NCBI GenBank assembly: GCA_963978545.1
Contig: OZ021729.1
Location: forward strand, 83,308,670-83,372,669
Source of the DNA: Linyphia triangularis
Taxonomy: Eukaryota; Arthropoda; Arachnida; Araneae; Linyphiidae
DNA: 64,000 nucleotides
Direction of reading: 5' to 3'
Shown: one piece after another, positions 25,741-37,904 of the stretch
Layout: every line of letters begins with the position of its first letter
Position numbering within the stretch: position 1 is the stretch's first letter
The notes under the pieces: model-generated
What the model was told of the DNA's origin: nothing
Database searches by the model: none
The model's input: only the letters and a program-made list of their open reading frames with translations
Position numbers and translations under genes: made by a program

Positions 25741-25992
25741 ACCATCCGCAGATTTATTAAAGGAACACATAAAATCGAATTTAATATAAAAGATTTAAAG
25801 AAAAACATGAATTTTAGCCAAAATACGGAAGTCTCCTTTAACATGAAGCGAATTATTTACACGTATATCTTTCTAGCATTTTATTTCTCTAAAACCAAAT
25901 TTCAACCTCACATTTGTGTAGGGACTACAAAAACGGAGTTAATGGAAAACAACCCATATGAGTATACCTTAACATTTTTCCTGAACAAAAAG

Positions 25993-26112
25993 CCCACCTC
26001 ATGGCTGTGTGGTTAAGGCTCTGGCTACGCATGCCAAAGGTGCCGGGTTCGAATCCCAAACTAGGCCTGGATATTCGTTATGGTTAGGAATCCACGTTAA
26101 GTTGGTGTAGCT
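25993..26112 (+). mobile_element. SINE-A copy, 3'-truncated
   Basis: cacctcatggctgtgtggtt, gtgccgggttcgaatcccaa and tggatattcgttatggttag are clear; the sequence leaves the family after aatccacgttaagttgg, so the tail is missing. Confidence 0.8.
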
Positions 26113-27398
26113 TTTGTGAGGCAAAACATATTTGTAAACCGATAATAGATAGAAACGAAATCATATTTAAATGACAAAAAAATTCGTAAAAACAAAAGAA
26201 CATCTTATCAAACAATAAATAATGAAGCATCTTATACTTCAATACTATACATTAGAAAAGTTGTTTGGTGAAGATTTTTTTTTTTTTTTTTACATTCCAG
26301 CTTTTAAGTTTGATTCGACGAAATGATCCAATTATTTTCACCATAGAAATATAACGTGTAATTATTTACTTCTTGTTAACCACATTTTTCGTTTTTTGCT
26401 TTATTAAAAATTTATTATCGTCATTCGTTGTCCCTAAAGCGATTTTCACTCCCTTCCCTATCCCCCCTACCCTCTTCATCACATGGAATATAAATTACTT
26501 TTTTGGACACTAAAATGAATAAACAGAATCTATGAAAAAATTCAAATTACACTGCAATGTAAAAGCTAACATAGACAACCAGGCGTCTGATGATAAATTT
26601 TGGCGAACTAAAATTTAGGCATGGGCGCTTGTTGGCGAAGTTTAAATTCACATTAATCTTAAATTAATGAGACATTAACCCTGTTGTACATGAATTTCTT
26701 TTTAATGAAATTATATTTTTTTCGTTTTCTTTTTCTTCTTAGACCGTTAAAATAAAAATAAAAAAAAAAAAAAAAATCACAAGGGCCTATTTATTTAAAT
26801 AATGAATTAAAACTGTTGAGTAGAATATATGCAACATCATGTGCTGAGATTTATTGTGGTGTTGCATATATGCTAATTTTGCCTGTAAATGAAATTCTTA
26901 CTTGAAGTCTTTTTGAAATTCTTATTCGAGTTTATTTAGAGTTAAGTTTCACTTGAATGTTTCAAAACTAAAAAGAAAAAATTCTTTTTAACTTAACCCT
27001 CTAGTGTCTCTTTGATAAGTTGTGTAGCATAAATGTGCTAATGTACATATATGCTACACATACATAAAGTGTAGCATATATGTGTAGCTCATCATGAGAA
27101 GTATTTTCCTTCTAAGATTTGTTGTGTTGCAAAATTTCACACAGACTCTAAATAAAAATTATGTTTATAGACGGAACTTCTTATCATTATAAAAAAACAA
27201 TTACAGCGTATTCATTTATGCAGAGAATTCTTCATTATAAAATTTTTGTTTCAAATTCAATGAATAAAATGCTCTATAAAAGTATTTTCAACAATAGTAT
27301 GAAACGAAGTTTAAATTTTTTACATGTTCTGCATGATAGTTTTGGACAGAAAAGGATAAAGTTTCTTTTCTAGCAACACTTCTTCAAAAGAATCAACC
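26113..27398. other. AT-rich spacer
   Basis: Poly-T and poly-A runs and the GCATATATG cluster only. The ORF at 27161-27373 is unsupported. Confidence 0.5.
26826..27095. other. cluster of GCATATATG hairpins
   Basis: gaatatatgcaacatca pairs with tggtgttgcatatatgc (26823-26880); then tacatatatgctacacat and gtgtagcatatatgtgtagc (27042-27090) repeat the same core. The cluster lies 300 bp left of P-like copy 1. Nature unknown. Confidence 0.4.
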
Positions 27399-27406
27399 CT
27401 GAATTC

Positions 27407-29425
27407 TAGAGCCCCTATAAAAGGAAGGCCGGATCGAACGCCATTTTGTGTCGTAAGGGTTGCCGCAATTCATGTTTCGACGTGGTTTTGAGTTGGATGA
27501 ATGTGCGCTTTCCTCGTTTGGTATTTGTAAAAAGTGATCGTTTTTCTATAATATTTTTTGTAAAATGGGTTGTTGTTTGTCCTCTAATTGCTCAAGTGCG
27601 ACTAAATACAAAGATTTTGAAAAGAAAAGGAGGTTATTTCAATTTCCAACACAAGCAAACAGACGCCAATGATGGATTCAAAATTGTCGCCGAGACAAGT
27701 GAATCACATCACTAAGTGTTGATATGCAGCGGAAGTTATATTTTAATATTTATTACGATTAACTGTCTATGATTTTGCGTTGATTATTATTTTGAAGTAA
27801 TTTTGATTTCCTTATACCACTTTCCTATTCCAATGTTCTTTGCAAACTTCTGCGTGTTACTGAACTATATTTTTATATTGTAAACACGAAAGCATTCCTT
27901 TTCCTTGTTTTCCAAATTAAACCATCATAGTTTTTGGAATGTTGCAGTTTACATTGATTATAAAAAAGTTTTTATTTTTTATTTTTATTAGTTTTGCAAC
28001 AGTACTGTCGTGCCAAATACTTTTGTTGCCAATTCGGAACGAGTCTGACATTTACGTTCTGAATGAAGGTTACCTTCTGTTTATTATTAAGGTTAGAAGA
28101 AAGTAATTTTTTCAAAAAGAATGGCAATTTAATATGCTAAAAATTTATAATTGTTTTTCAACTTTAATAATATATAAAATAATCCCATCCCCAATTAAGG
28201 TAGAGCTTTTTTTTTCTTTCTGTTTCTTTATGATTGTATTTTAATATACCTTGTTAAATGTTGTTCTCCACCACAAGGAAGTTGTTGAAACATTTCTCTG
28301 AATTAGAAGTAACACTTTCTAATGAGATTTTTTTAATATTATTCATGGATAAAAATCACTTCATCCATTTTAAAAAGTGCAATGATATACAATGGTTTCA
28401 CTGTAATACATCAGATAAAGCTATTAGGAAAATGGAATATATACTTGTATAAGTTAAGAAGCAGTAAAAAATTATTAAGTCATGAAGTTAGCAAATTGAG
28501 TAATCAGAACGTTTTCTAATGAATTATCAGTGGATTGCCTCTCTGTTAAAGATGATTTGCATTTTATTTTCAATGTAGGAAATATGAGTTTAAAAAACAT
28601 CCTAAAACTTATTATTTTCATATATATACAACATTTTCATATAAAGGCTATATACAGCAAAATTATAGATAAGGAATTTTCCAAATTCTAAACATGATGA
28701 AGGGCCTATTTGAAGAAAAGGTCCTTATCTGAACCATATTTACCTTTTTCATAAAGAAACTGTGCTGGTTAAATTAAGAAATAAAATTTTGAAACATCTT
28801 TAAAATATTTAAAATATGGGTTTCATGAAATATAGTTTTGAAGTAATTAATATTTTTTGGTTTTCAAAAATGTATCAAATAAGATAAAAGCAAACACTAT
28901 GAAGCAGTATTGGAAAATTTGATTTAAAAGAAACTGCTAAATAATTAAAAAGGTTTTCCTAATTTCTTGACAAAAAAATCGTGTTAATATAATTCATTTT
29001 TATGTCATATCCGGTAAAAAATAGTTTTTTAAAAAAAAAAGCTGTGAATACAAGCAATAAAATTAACAAAAGAGAACGATATCGTCAACGCCGAAAATCC
29101 ACTAACGATAGGGAAAATCAAAACATATTCATTTTTAAGTCGCCAAGTAGCGCTAACTCTCCAAAATTGAAACCCACTTCAGCAATATCTTGTTTAAATA
29201 CGACATAATGAGTGTAAAATACAACTTCTACGATTTTACACATTATAGGAATGGGATATACAAGTATTCCAAGCAGTTTTTCTGAAAATTCTCAGCTTAA
29301 TTTTAAATACCGTGCAATGGAAGTTGACGAAGTTTTATATTGCTTTCAATGGTACAGCGCCAAGCTGAGCCAACCTTTAGACACAAAATGGCGTTCTCGC
29401 CGGCTCGCCTAATATAGGGGCCTTA
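27407..29425 (+). mobile_element. P-like DNA transposon, copy 1 (2019 bp)
   Basis: Terminal inverted repeats begin TAGAGCCCCTAT on the left and TAAGGCCCCTAT on the right (inverted), followed on both sides by similar subterminal sequence including a shared GAACGCCATTTTGTGTC. An exact 8 bp target duplication, CTGAATTC, flanks it (27399-27406 and 29426-29433). An ATG at 27565 opens a THAP-like zinc-finger start (CxxxxC, then FP and R..W positions), broken by a stop. THAP domain plus 8 bp duplication fits the P superfamily. No long transposase frame remains, so it looks non-autonomous. Two small ORFs (27446-27715, 28258-28452) recur unchanged in copy 2. Confidence 0.85.
27565..27706 (+). pseudogene. 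THAP-domain start of a P-like transposase, broken
   Basis: Reading from 27565 gives MGCCLSSNC, then a basic stretch, LFQFPTQANRRQ, a TGA stop, then WIQNCRRDK and another stop. The order Cys-x4-Cys, FP and R...W is that of a THAP zinc finger; the second zinc-binding half (Cys-x2-His) is not found in frame. The stop lies just before the conserved Trp. The identical sequence is present in copy 2 on the minus strand. Domain call is by pattern only. Confidence 0.5.
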
Positions 29426-29433
29426 CTGAATTC

Positions 29434-30669
29434 TTTCGTGAAAAAGAACAACACGCAAGCAATAAAGTTGTATTTCGTATAGATTTGACTGTATTTTTTG
29501 TATTTTTACGGTAAGTTGTTTGAATTTCATGTTTTAAAAGTTAATCTATTTATTTTTTGCTTACCTTTTCAATAATCTTTCATTTCGTTTGGTTTAATTT
29601 TGCGATCTCTGTGATGGAGGGTTAAGAATGCGAACAGACGATCGTCCATTTTGTTTATTTTCGAAAATTATCAGGATGTTTTACGTTTCCCATAAATCAA
29701 TAAAATAGCAAAGCATCGTTTTCTTATGATAATTAAGAAGAAAAAAAAAACAGTTATCAAATTGTCAATGTTATACAGTTATTAAGCTCGTTAATCTATT
29801 CTAACATATTAATGATACAAAAAAATGACGATTTATTCGTATTTTCCACCCTCCAATACACTTTTCATTAAGCCTAGATCAAAAGCTAGTAGTTGTAGAA
29901 TGCGTTGGTAATGTATTGAATTATAGGACATTCTAAGGGCAAAGTATTTTTCCAATGTCAAAAGACAACTTGGCAAAGTATAACGTGTTCCAGTTTATGA
30001 CGTTATTAAAGTGTTTTTTAATATTTTCCCAGTACTTTTCCATTTTGCCGCCAAAATCGTACAATAGACGCTAAGCCGACCAAACGGTACAGTGGTAAGC
30101 GAGCTAGCTTCTAGACAGCAAAGTTGCGGGTTCGAGTCCGGTGTAAGGCATGGGTGTTTGTAAATGTATGTTGGCTTGTCAAATGCCGAATGTTTTGGCG
30201 CATTATAGCCCTCGTGTTCCTGACGGCGCCAGATAATCTGCTGCTCTAAACAATTTGACGAACATAGGTTTAAAATTTAAAAAACATAACACAGGAAAAA
30301 TTATGCAAAAGTTAAAGATGATATATTTTAACATATTCACTGCCGATTACGCACGGAATGTATTTTTTTCTCCCCAGTAGTAATTCAGACTGCACCTGGT
30401 TGGATTTTCTGTTCATTCTGGGATTAATTGAAATAAGAAAATAATATTTATGATGTGGACATAAATATTAGATACATCTCGTCCATAAGAATAGCTGGAA
30501 GTTGTGTTTTTAAAACACGGCTAATTCTAGCAAAGAACGGCATATCCGATCGGGTTCAGCCTGTTTTGGCCCGACATTCCTCGCTGATACGCGATCGCCA
30601 GCAAATATCCTCGTTCAAAAAGTTTGATCAAGAACTACAATTTTTTTTTTTTGGTTGGAATTTTAAAAT
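29434..30669. other. spacer between the P-like copies
   Basis: Holds the SINE-B copy at 30072. The GC-richer segment 30475-30630 contains an 89-residue ORF of no recognisable kind. Confidence 0.45.
30072..30243 (+). mobile_element. SINE-B copy, tail missing
   Basis: aagccgaccaaacggtacag, cgggttcgagtccggtgtaa, then the family body to ggcgccagataatctg, where homology stops without the AACC tail. Confidence 0.85.
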
Positions 30670-30673
30670 ATAT

Positions 30674-33472
30674 TGTTACGAATTTTTGTATATTTGTAAA
30701 TATTTCGTAGTGTTAATTTTGTAAATAGGAAAATGTATGTACATTTCGCATCAGGCAGTGCAATAGTTCGTCTTAACTTGGCTTCCGTGCAATGTAACAC
30801 TTAATGCTTGTTAACGAGTTTTACAGAGATAACGCTGGGAAGCGAGTTTTACAAGGAGCAGGACATTTAATATTATGGTAATGGCAATCTCGCCAAATTG
30901 GCGATGGTTTTGGCGACTAATTTTTATCGCCAAATTTGGCGACCATTTGGTGACATTTTCGATCTCCATGTAGATGTATAGGACTTTTCGACTACGATCT
31001 GGAAAGTTCTCCAAATGTCCATCTCTAGAAGTTTCAAGAAGGTTCGCCTCTCCTATATAAGCCCGACCATGAGTTGAGATAGGGGAATTAGTGAGTTGAG
31101 TCCGTTTGTCAGTTGAGTTACTGACGGAGTCCGTTAGTTGACTGGAATCACTTAAGGCCCCTATATTAGGCGAGCCGGCGCGAACGCCATTTTGTGTCTA
31201 AAGGTTGGCTCAGCATGGCGCTGTACCATTGAAAGCAATATAAAACTTCGTCAACTTCCATTGCACGGTATTTAAAATTAAGCTGAGAATTTTCAGAAAA
31301 ACTGCTTGGAATACTTGTATATCCCTTTCCTATAATGTGTAAAATCGTAGAAGTTGTATTTTACACTCATTATGTCGTATTTAAACAAGATATTGCTGAA
31401 GTGGGTTTCAATTTTGGAGAGTTAGCGCTACTTGGCGACTTAAAAATGAATATGTTTTGATTTTCCTATCGTTAGTGGATTTTCGGCGTTGACGATATCG
31501 TTCTCTTTTGTTAATTTTATTGCTTGTATTCACAGCTTTTTTTTTTTAAAAACTATTTTTTACCGGATATGACATAAAAATGAATTATATTAACACGATT
31601 TTTTTGTCAAGAAATTAGGAAAACCTTTTTAATTATTTAGCAGTTTCTTTTAAATCAAATTTTCCAATACTGCTTCATAGTGTTTGCTTTTATCTTATTT
31701 GATACATTTTTGAAAACCAAAAAATATTAATTACTTCAAAACTATATTTCATGAAACCCATATTTTAAATATTTTAAAGATGTTTCAAAATTTTATTTCT
31801 TAATTTAACCAGCACAGTTTCTTTATGAAAAAGGTAAATATGGTTCAGATAAGGACCTTTTCTTCAAATAGGCCCTTCATCATGTTTAGAATTTGGAAAA
31901 TTCCTTATCTATAATTTTGCTGTATATAGCCTTTATATGAAAATGTTGTATATATATGAAAATAATAAGTTTTAGGATGTTTTTTAAACTCATATTTCCT
32001 ACATTGAAAATAAAATGCAAATCATCTTTAACAGAGAGGCAATCCACTGATAATTCATTAGAAAACGTTCTGATTACTCAATTTGCTAACTTCATGACTT
32101 AATAATTTTTTACTGCTTCTTAACTTATACAAGTATATATTCCATTTTCCTAATAGCTTTATCTGATGTATTACAGTGAAACCATTGTATATCATTGCAC
32201 TTTTTAAAATGGATGAAGTGATTTTTATCCATGAATAATATTAAAAAAATCTCATTAGAAAGTGTTACTTCTAATTCAGAGAAATGTTTCAACAACTTCC
32301 TTGTGGTGGAGAACAACATTTAACAAGGTATATTAAAATACAATCATAAAGAAACAGAAAGAAAAAAAAAGCTCTACCTTAATTGGGGATGGGATTATTT
32401 TATATATTATTAAAGTTGAAAAACAATTATAAATTTTTAGCATATTAAATTGCCATTCTTTTTGAAAAAATTACTTTCTTCTAACCTTAATAATAAACAG
32501 AAGGTAACCTTCATTCAGAACGTAAATGTCAGACTCGTTCCGAATTGGCAACAAAAGTATTTGGCACGACAGTACTGTTGCAAAACTAATAAAAATAAAA
32601 AATAAAAACTTTTTTATAATCAATGTAAACTGCAACATTCCAAAAACTATGATGGTTTAATTTGGAAAACAAGGAAAAGGAATGCTTTCGTGTTTACAAT
32701 ATAAAAATATAGTTCAGTAACACGCAGAAGTTTGCAAAGAACATTGGAATAGGAAAGTGGTATAAGGAAATCAAAATTACTTCAAAATAATAATCAACGC
32801 AAAATCATAGACAGTTAATCGTAATAAATATTAAAATATAACTTCCGCTGCATATCAACACTTAGTGATGTGATTCACTTGTCTCGGCGACAATTTTGAA
32901 TCCATCATTGGCGTCTGTTTGCTTGTGTTGGAAATTGAAATAACCTCCTTTTCTTTTCAAAATCTTTGTATTTAGTCGCACTTGAGCAATTAGAGGACAA
33001 ACAACAACCCATTTTACAAAAAATATTATAGAAAAACGATCACTTTTTACAAATACCAAACGAGGAAAGCGCACATTCATCCAACTCAAAACCACGTCGA
33101 AACATGAATTGCGGCAACCCTTACGACACAAAATGGCGTTCGATCCGGCCTTCCTTTTATAGGGGCTCTAGAATCACTGAGTTAGTTGAGATACTGACCG
33201 AGTGGACTTACTGACTTGGTTGTCTGTCAGTGAGCATTCAGAGTAGCTCTAAAGCGAACTGTATTACATTGTCTTTTGCTGTGATTTAGCAGTTTGTGTC
33301 AAGTTTTTAACTGCTGTTTTGTGCTCTATTGTTGTGTATAGAGCTGTATTGAGTCTACTAGAACGAGAAGTTCTGGAGTTGTAAAGGAATCTGTGAAGAG
33401 TTATATTGGAATAAATTTCTGCAAGTTTTGATCTGCTTTGGCATCAAATCTTTCGAACCCGTCCACGCAACA
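30674..33472 (+). mobile_element. solo LTR interrupted by P-like element
   Basis: Begins TGTTACGAAT and ends CGCAACA, flanked by ATAT on both sides (30670-30673, 33473-33476). Removing copy 2 of the P-like element and one target duplication leaves about 773 bp. A TATA-like tatataagcc lies left of the insertion, and a polyadenylation signal (aataaa) lies near 33411. The ends, a short duplication of at least 4 bp and regulatory layout fit a Gypsy-type LTR; no internal retroviral-type genes adjoin it. Confidence 0.75.
31153..33170 (-). mobile_element. P-like DNA transposon, copy 2 (2018 bp), inverted
   Basis: Same element as copy 1 in opposite orientation, differing by only a few substitutions and a one-base shift in a poly-T run where I compared them. 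It carries its own exact 8 bp target duplication, GAATCACT (31145-31152 and 33171-33178), so it is an independent insertion and not a duplicated segment. It sits inside a solo LTR; the related LTR at 47876-48759 shows the uninterrupted target. Together with copy 1 it forms 2 kb arms around a 1.7 kb spacer. Confidence 0.88.
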
Positions 33473-33711
33473 ATATATTTCCTGTTCACACCGAAATAAG
33501 CCTCATATAAGAAAAGGACGTGATGTGCCTTTTAATACTTTTCCAAAATAGTATTCGTCATGTATTTAATGTCTTGGTTACGATGTGTAAGCAAAGTATA
33601 TACTTCCAAAAATGTATGAGAAGCAGGCAGTCTAAGTATTCACTAGATATGCTGTACAATGACTGCTTTTATACAATGACGGTAACAAAGCGTTACAAGA
33701 ATGAAAGGAGC

Positions 33712-33830
33712 TCCAGTGGTCAGGTGTGGTTAAAGGCACCGAGATCATTAGTGTTAGATCGCGGGTTCTGTCCTGGGTTCGCTGAATACTCTTGTGTACT
33801 ATAATGAGAGCTTGTGCATATTAAGAAGGT
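33712..33830 (+). repeat. possible third tRNA-derived SINE head
   Basis: ccagtggtcaggtgtggtta and gatcgcgggttctgtcctgg resemble the A and B boxes of a tRNA, followed by unrelated sequence. No second copy in the window and no tail, so the call is tentative. Confidence 0.3.
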
Positions 33831-34482
33831 CGTGGCTTCAATGTCCTCTCGTTAGCCTGGTGGAGTTAAAAAGAGAGGTTATACAATAAGATTTTGACCT
33901 CTTATTGTAGGTCAAAATTACGAGACTTCACAGTGGCAGAAATAAACTGACGAAACCGCGCAAACTAAACTCGCTGAAATATTGTTATAACCCGATCTTT
34001 AGGGTTAGTTAGGGTGCTGTATGTTTTTTGCGCAAGTGCATCAATCGGTAACCCGCATTTGTATCTCGTTTGGAAGATAACCCAGAAATCACACACCAGA
34101 CAATCGATTATGCCTATCTCCGCATTGTTTACTCCTTTGTGAATTTAAGAAATCTTCTCGCAGGATATCAAACCCGACACTTTTTAAAAAACATGGAAAA
34201 GACTACAACCTTTTCATTTCTTCTCAGTTCCACGTGTAAAAGACTTCTCGTTATTTTCTAAAGTAGCCTCATAGTTTAGAGGCAGAAAATTTGTCGATTC
34301 AGAATTGCCAACTTTTCAATGTCGACCAAACGGTATAATGGTTAGAGTGCTAGCTTCTAGACCGCGAGGTTGCGGGTTCCGAGTCCCGTGTAAGGCATGG
34401 GTGTTTGTAAATTTATGTTGGTTTGTTAAATGACGAATGTTTCGGTGCATTATGTTGTTGCATATTGTGTTGCTGACGGCGC

Positions 34483-36900
34483 ACAGTGGTCTGGGAACGG
34501 CAAAAACCCCGGTTTTTAAGTTTTAGGAAAAATGAAAATTGACATTATTTTTTATTTTAAGGATAGTTGACTACTAAGATTCCAGAATTTAGACATTAAA
34601 TAGACATATTTTTATTTATTTACACTCACTGAAAGTCATCACACAAAAAGTAGCTCGTTTTGACGTCAATATTTATTGATTTGCCATTAATGATATAAAC
34701 TATTAAAAATATATATTCGCACTCTAATGAATTCTTAGGACTGTTTTCTGTGATTTTTGTTGAAATCTTTTTTTAATATGTGGTAAAATAAGTTTTTCAT
34801 GATGATTCCTATAATACCATATTTTCGTACGAATAAAAGGCTATAACTAATGTGCGCCAACGTGCGCCAAGGCCTTATTGGTATCAAACGGTTCCTTAAA
34901 GAATATTTTAACCAATAAACCAAGAATCAGCTGCTACAATATGCACCTTTGGTAATTATCTGCTAAATCTGTGAAGCAAGCTGTCCAAACACCATAGAAA
35001 ACATATAAACAAGGTTATGCCGCATTTGTAGTGATGTATAAAAATTATCGTTTGCTAAAATATTTTACAAGTAATCGAGCTCTTGTTATGAATTATAGAT
35101 TAATAGCCTAGTTATCCAAACATGATTATTGTTTACTGTTTTAAGGCAATCTGCGAAATAATTAGGAAAAGATGTTTTCCCGTCCTTACGACCAAGTTTA
35201 GAATCAGAAGAAATGTTGTTATCCAACTGAAATTGATATTTCTGCATTCATCCAGAGAAGGTGGTGTGATGGTTCCTCGGGACATAGTATAAACAGACTT
35301 CTGAAAATGAGAGCGAGACTGATGCAATTATGTTTCTTACTTCTCTCGTACCTTTGTGTATGGTTGTTGCTTGTTCGATTTTTTGATTTTTTTTTTTTGA
35401 AATCTCAGTCGCCGTCTGCAGACTTATTCGGTTTAAATTTTCTAAAGAAACACCCGATGTCGTGAAAGAGGAAGCAGTAGCCCGACCTTCTTGAATGACA
35501 AACCCATTACAGAGACTCATTTTCTAGTGTTATCAATGATCGACGGGAAGGTATCCCAAGCTCTAACACACGCAGCGTCTATATCAGTGTGTCCGATTTG
35601 TAAATCCAGCCAAATCAACAGAAAAGAACAACTTGGAACTCTTAAAGAGTAAACCCATTTAACCTACTTGGCCTCTCATCACTCCATGTTCGATTAAAAT
35701 TCAGTACTCCACATTGCATACAACATGGATGTTAAAAAATGGAGAAGTAATAAACAAACAAAGGAAGTAAAAGAAATTTAAAAAAAAAGAGGTAATTCTA
35801 GGAAAAACTCAAAAGAATAGAGAATTTTGGGTTTGCAAATTAATGAAGTGAACAACCAACGATGAAGGAGATTTTTCAAAGGTCCTGCTATCAATCAGAT
35901 ATTAATGGACTGGATAAAAGCCTAATTAACAGATTCAAAATCATTCTTAATACCATCAACAGAGAAGCCTCAATAGATCCCCAGAAATGTAAGCAATACT
36001 GCAAGGAAACTTTAGAGATGTATGTTGAGCTGCACAACTGGCACTACATGCCAAACACAGGTCTTCATAACGATTTTAAACTTCTTTTATGTTAATATTA
36101 TGACATCATTTAAATCGTAATATATAAATCGCGTTGACAAAGTAAAAAACAACAGTTTAAACGTAAAAGAAGGGGGAAAAAAAAAAAAAAAAAAAAACTT
36201 ACACAAAAACTTTATTTGTACCAACTTAATCAAATAAAGCAAAATATATTAAATATTTTGATTTGATTTGAAGGAAAGACTGACATACACTTTCTGCTTA
36301 TATTACAATCTACTATAAAACATTATTTTTCTTAAATTCATGCTCCACCCGATTTACCGCACTTACCCTAATCTAAAAAGCTGACTCGTAACCAAGGGGT
36401 TTGGGGGAAGATTTAGTTTTAAACTTTACGTTAGTATGAATTTTCCTTCAAATTTTTTTTTGATTTACTTTGACTTTTCAAGTGTATTTTTAAATCATTA
36501 TAAATTAAAAAATTTTAATTTAATCTTTAATAATTTACCAAAATAATTTAGTGAATAACTAAGTAACGAAACAAAAAGAATTTTTTACTTTATTGTTATT
36601 TAATAATTATTTGACTATTCATTATTAGATCATGTATTAATGATTGGGAAATGAAATAATAATTTATTAAGTGTTCAAGTAAATTAAAAAAATGAAATTA
36701 TCCAAATTATATTCCCCCCCCCCCCTCAGAAGTTTTCTGTTTACGCTTCTGCTAAAACAGTTGTTCGTACGAACTTGGCTATAGCATAAATGAACTCGGA
36801 GGGATCAAAATACTAAAGAAACAGAGGTTTTCAAAGTTTTCTTCTCAAAATAGAAGTTTTTCAGGGTTTTTGCCGTTTTTCGGCCTTTTTCGACCACTGT
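34483..36900 (+). mobile_element. 2.4 kb DNA transposon of unclear superfamily, inside a SINE
   Basis: Ends are ACAGTGGTC and GACCACTGT (inverted), with further similarity inside (CGGCAAAAACCC in both). The flanks ACGGCGC (34476-34482) and GCGGCGC (36901-36907) look like a 7-8 bp target duplication with one mismatch. It splits a SINE-B copy that is itself bounded by a 12 bp duplication, so the borders are firm. The middle holds a decayed coding region (about 35530-36095, + strand). No intact transposase. The terminal CAGTG and duplication size would suit hAT or KDZ-like groups, but I cannot decide. Confidence 0.7.
35530..36095 (+). pseudogene. decayed ORF of the 2.4 kb transposon
   Basis: Fragments in shifting frames: LTHAASISVCPICKSSQ near 35560, THLTYLASHHSMF near 35660, TTNDEGDF near 35850, then an open stretch 35862-36095 with LINRFKIILNTINREASID, a Cys-Lys-rich part and WHYMPNTGLHND. 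This order resembles a family of large uncharacterised proteins frequent in arthropod and cnidarian genome annotations (Cys-x2-Cys, a TTNDGN-like block, then a Tyr/Trp-Tyr-Met-Pro motif before a conserved His); recognition is from memory. Location inside a bounded transposon suggests these proteins are transposon-encoded. Several stops and frameshifts; inactive. Confidence 0.5.
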
Positions 36901-37339
36901 GCGGCGCCGTATAATCTGAAAACAACCAACCAACTTTTCAAAGGATTTTCCTTACTTTTTTGTGATTTTTAGTTTCTTTTACGGTTTACACACGGCCAAT
37001 ACTCTTACATTACGATCATGGCCCGACTTACAACTACCCAGGTCACAAACTCTGATTGTGGGTCCCTTTCTCGTGATAAATGACTTTCCTATTATACCAA
37101 CAGACGAGGCCTCATTTACCAATTGTAATAAAATAAATATTGTTTGAACAATAATTTAGATTAGCAAAAATTGCATCACATGAATTCCACAGAAAATGGC
37201 ATTTATTATAATAAAATGGATATTCTAAAAAAAAACCAGCATGCTTACAATTTTAAAAGCCGCCAAATAGTTAAAATTATTATATACAATTGAATTTAAA
37301 ATCTCTCTCTATAATCCTATAAACGTACTTAAGTTCATA

Positions 37340-37611
37340 CAAAATTTTTAAATACATTCCAATAAAACAGATAGTGTAGTTGTATAATGTAGATATTGTA
37401 TATGCTTGCAAACGATAAGTACAACTAATCTCTCCATCACAGAAAAAAAAAAAAAGAAAAAAAAAAAAAAAAACTTTAAATAAACTTTTTTTAATAAATC
37501 TTTTTTCAAATTTTTAAAAGTTTCCGTCTCTGGACCTGAATCATTTGGGGCCCCAAAATTCAATGCCCTGGGCATTTGCCCCAATTTCCCTGTGCAAAAT
37601 CAGACCCTGAT
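37340..37611. repeat. possible hAT end fragment
   Basis: ggggccccaaaattcaatgc, gggcatttgccccaa and a terminal ccctg at 37608 resemble the subterminal region of hAT elements read from the right end. No opposite end found. Confidence 0.3.
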
Positions 37612-37904
37612 TGCGTCAAATGAATATGAGATACTCTAGCGACTATTATACCAGCTTGACACTCGGAGAAAAATAAGTTAATCTTGACAATAGCGAAAAG
37701 TATTGGTGAATTTCAAGAAGACCTAAGTTTGAGAAAGGGTATTTCGTGTAGGTCTTTTCTGTAGGGTTAAAAAAAAGAGTCCGTAAAACTGAAAAAAATC
37801 CAAAAAAAAAATTCGGAAACTCTGTAAAAACTATAAAAAATGAGAAAAAAACTACAAAAAACTCGAAGAAAAGTTCTTGTATCTGCATATTATCCGAAGA
37901 ATTT

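Larger units (their letters stand above)
34320..36929 (+). mobile_element. SINE-B copy split by the 2.4 kb transposon
   Basis: Head and body occupy 34320-34482 and the final part with the AACC tail 36901-36929. The whole composite is flanked by an exact 12 bp duplication CCAACTTTTCAA at 34308-34319 and 36930-36941, which proves the two parts belong to one SINE insertion that was later interrupted. Confidence 0.9.

Noticed and set aside
27446..27715. 89-residue ORF repeated at 32862-33131 as a conserved gene
   Set aside because: Identity simply reflects the two copies of one recent transposon; the THAP-like frame is a different one.
30674..33472. Full-length LTR retrotransposon between the two LTR parts
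   Set aside because: The intervening sequence is the P-like element with its own ends and duplication; no gag or pol sequence is present.
36962..37147. 61-residue ORF next to the SINE-B tail
   Set aside because: GC-richer and with an acceptor-like start, but no donor in frame and no recognisable similarity.
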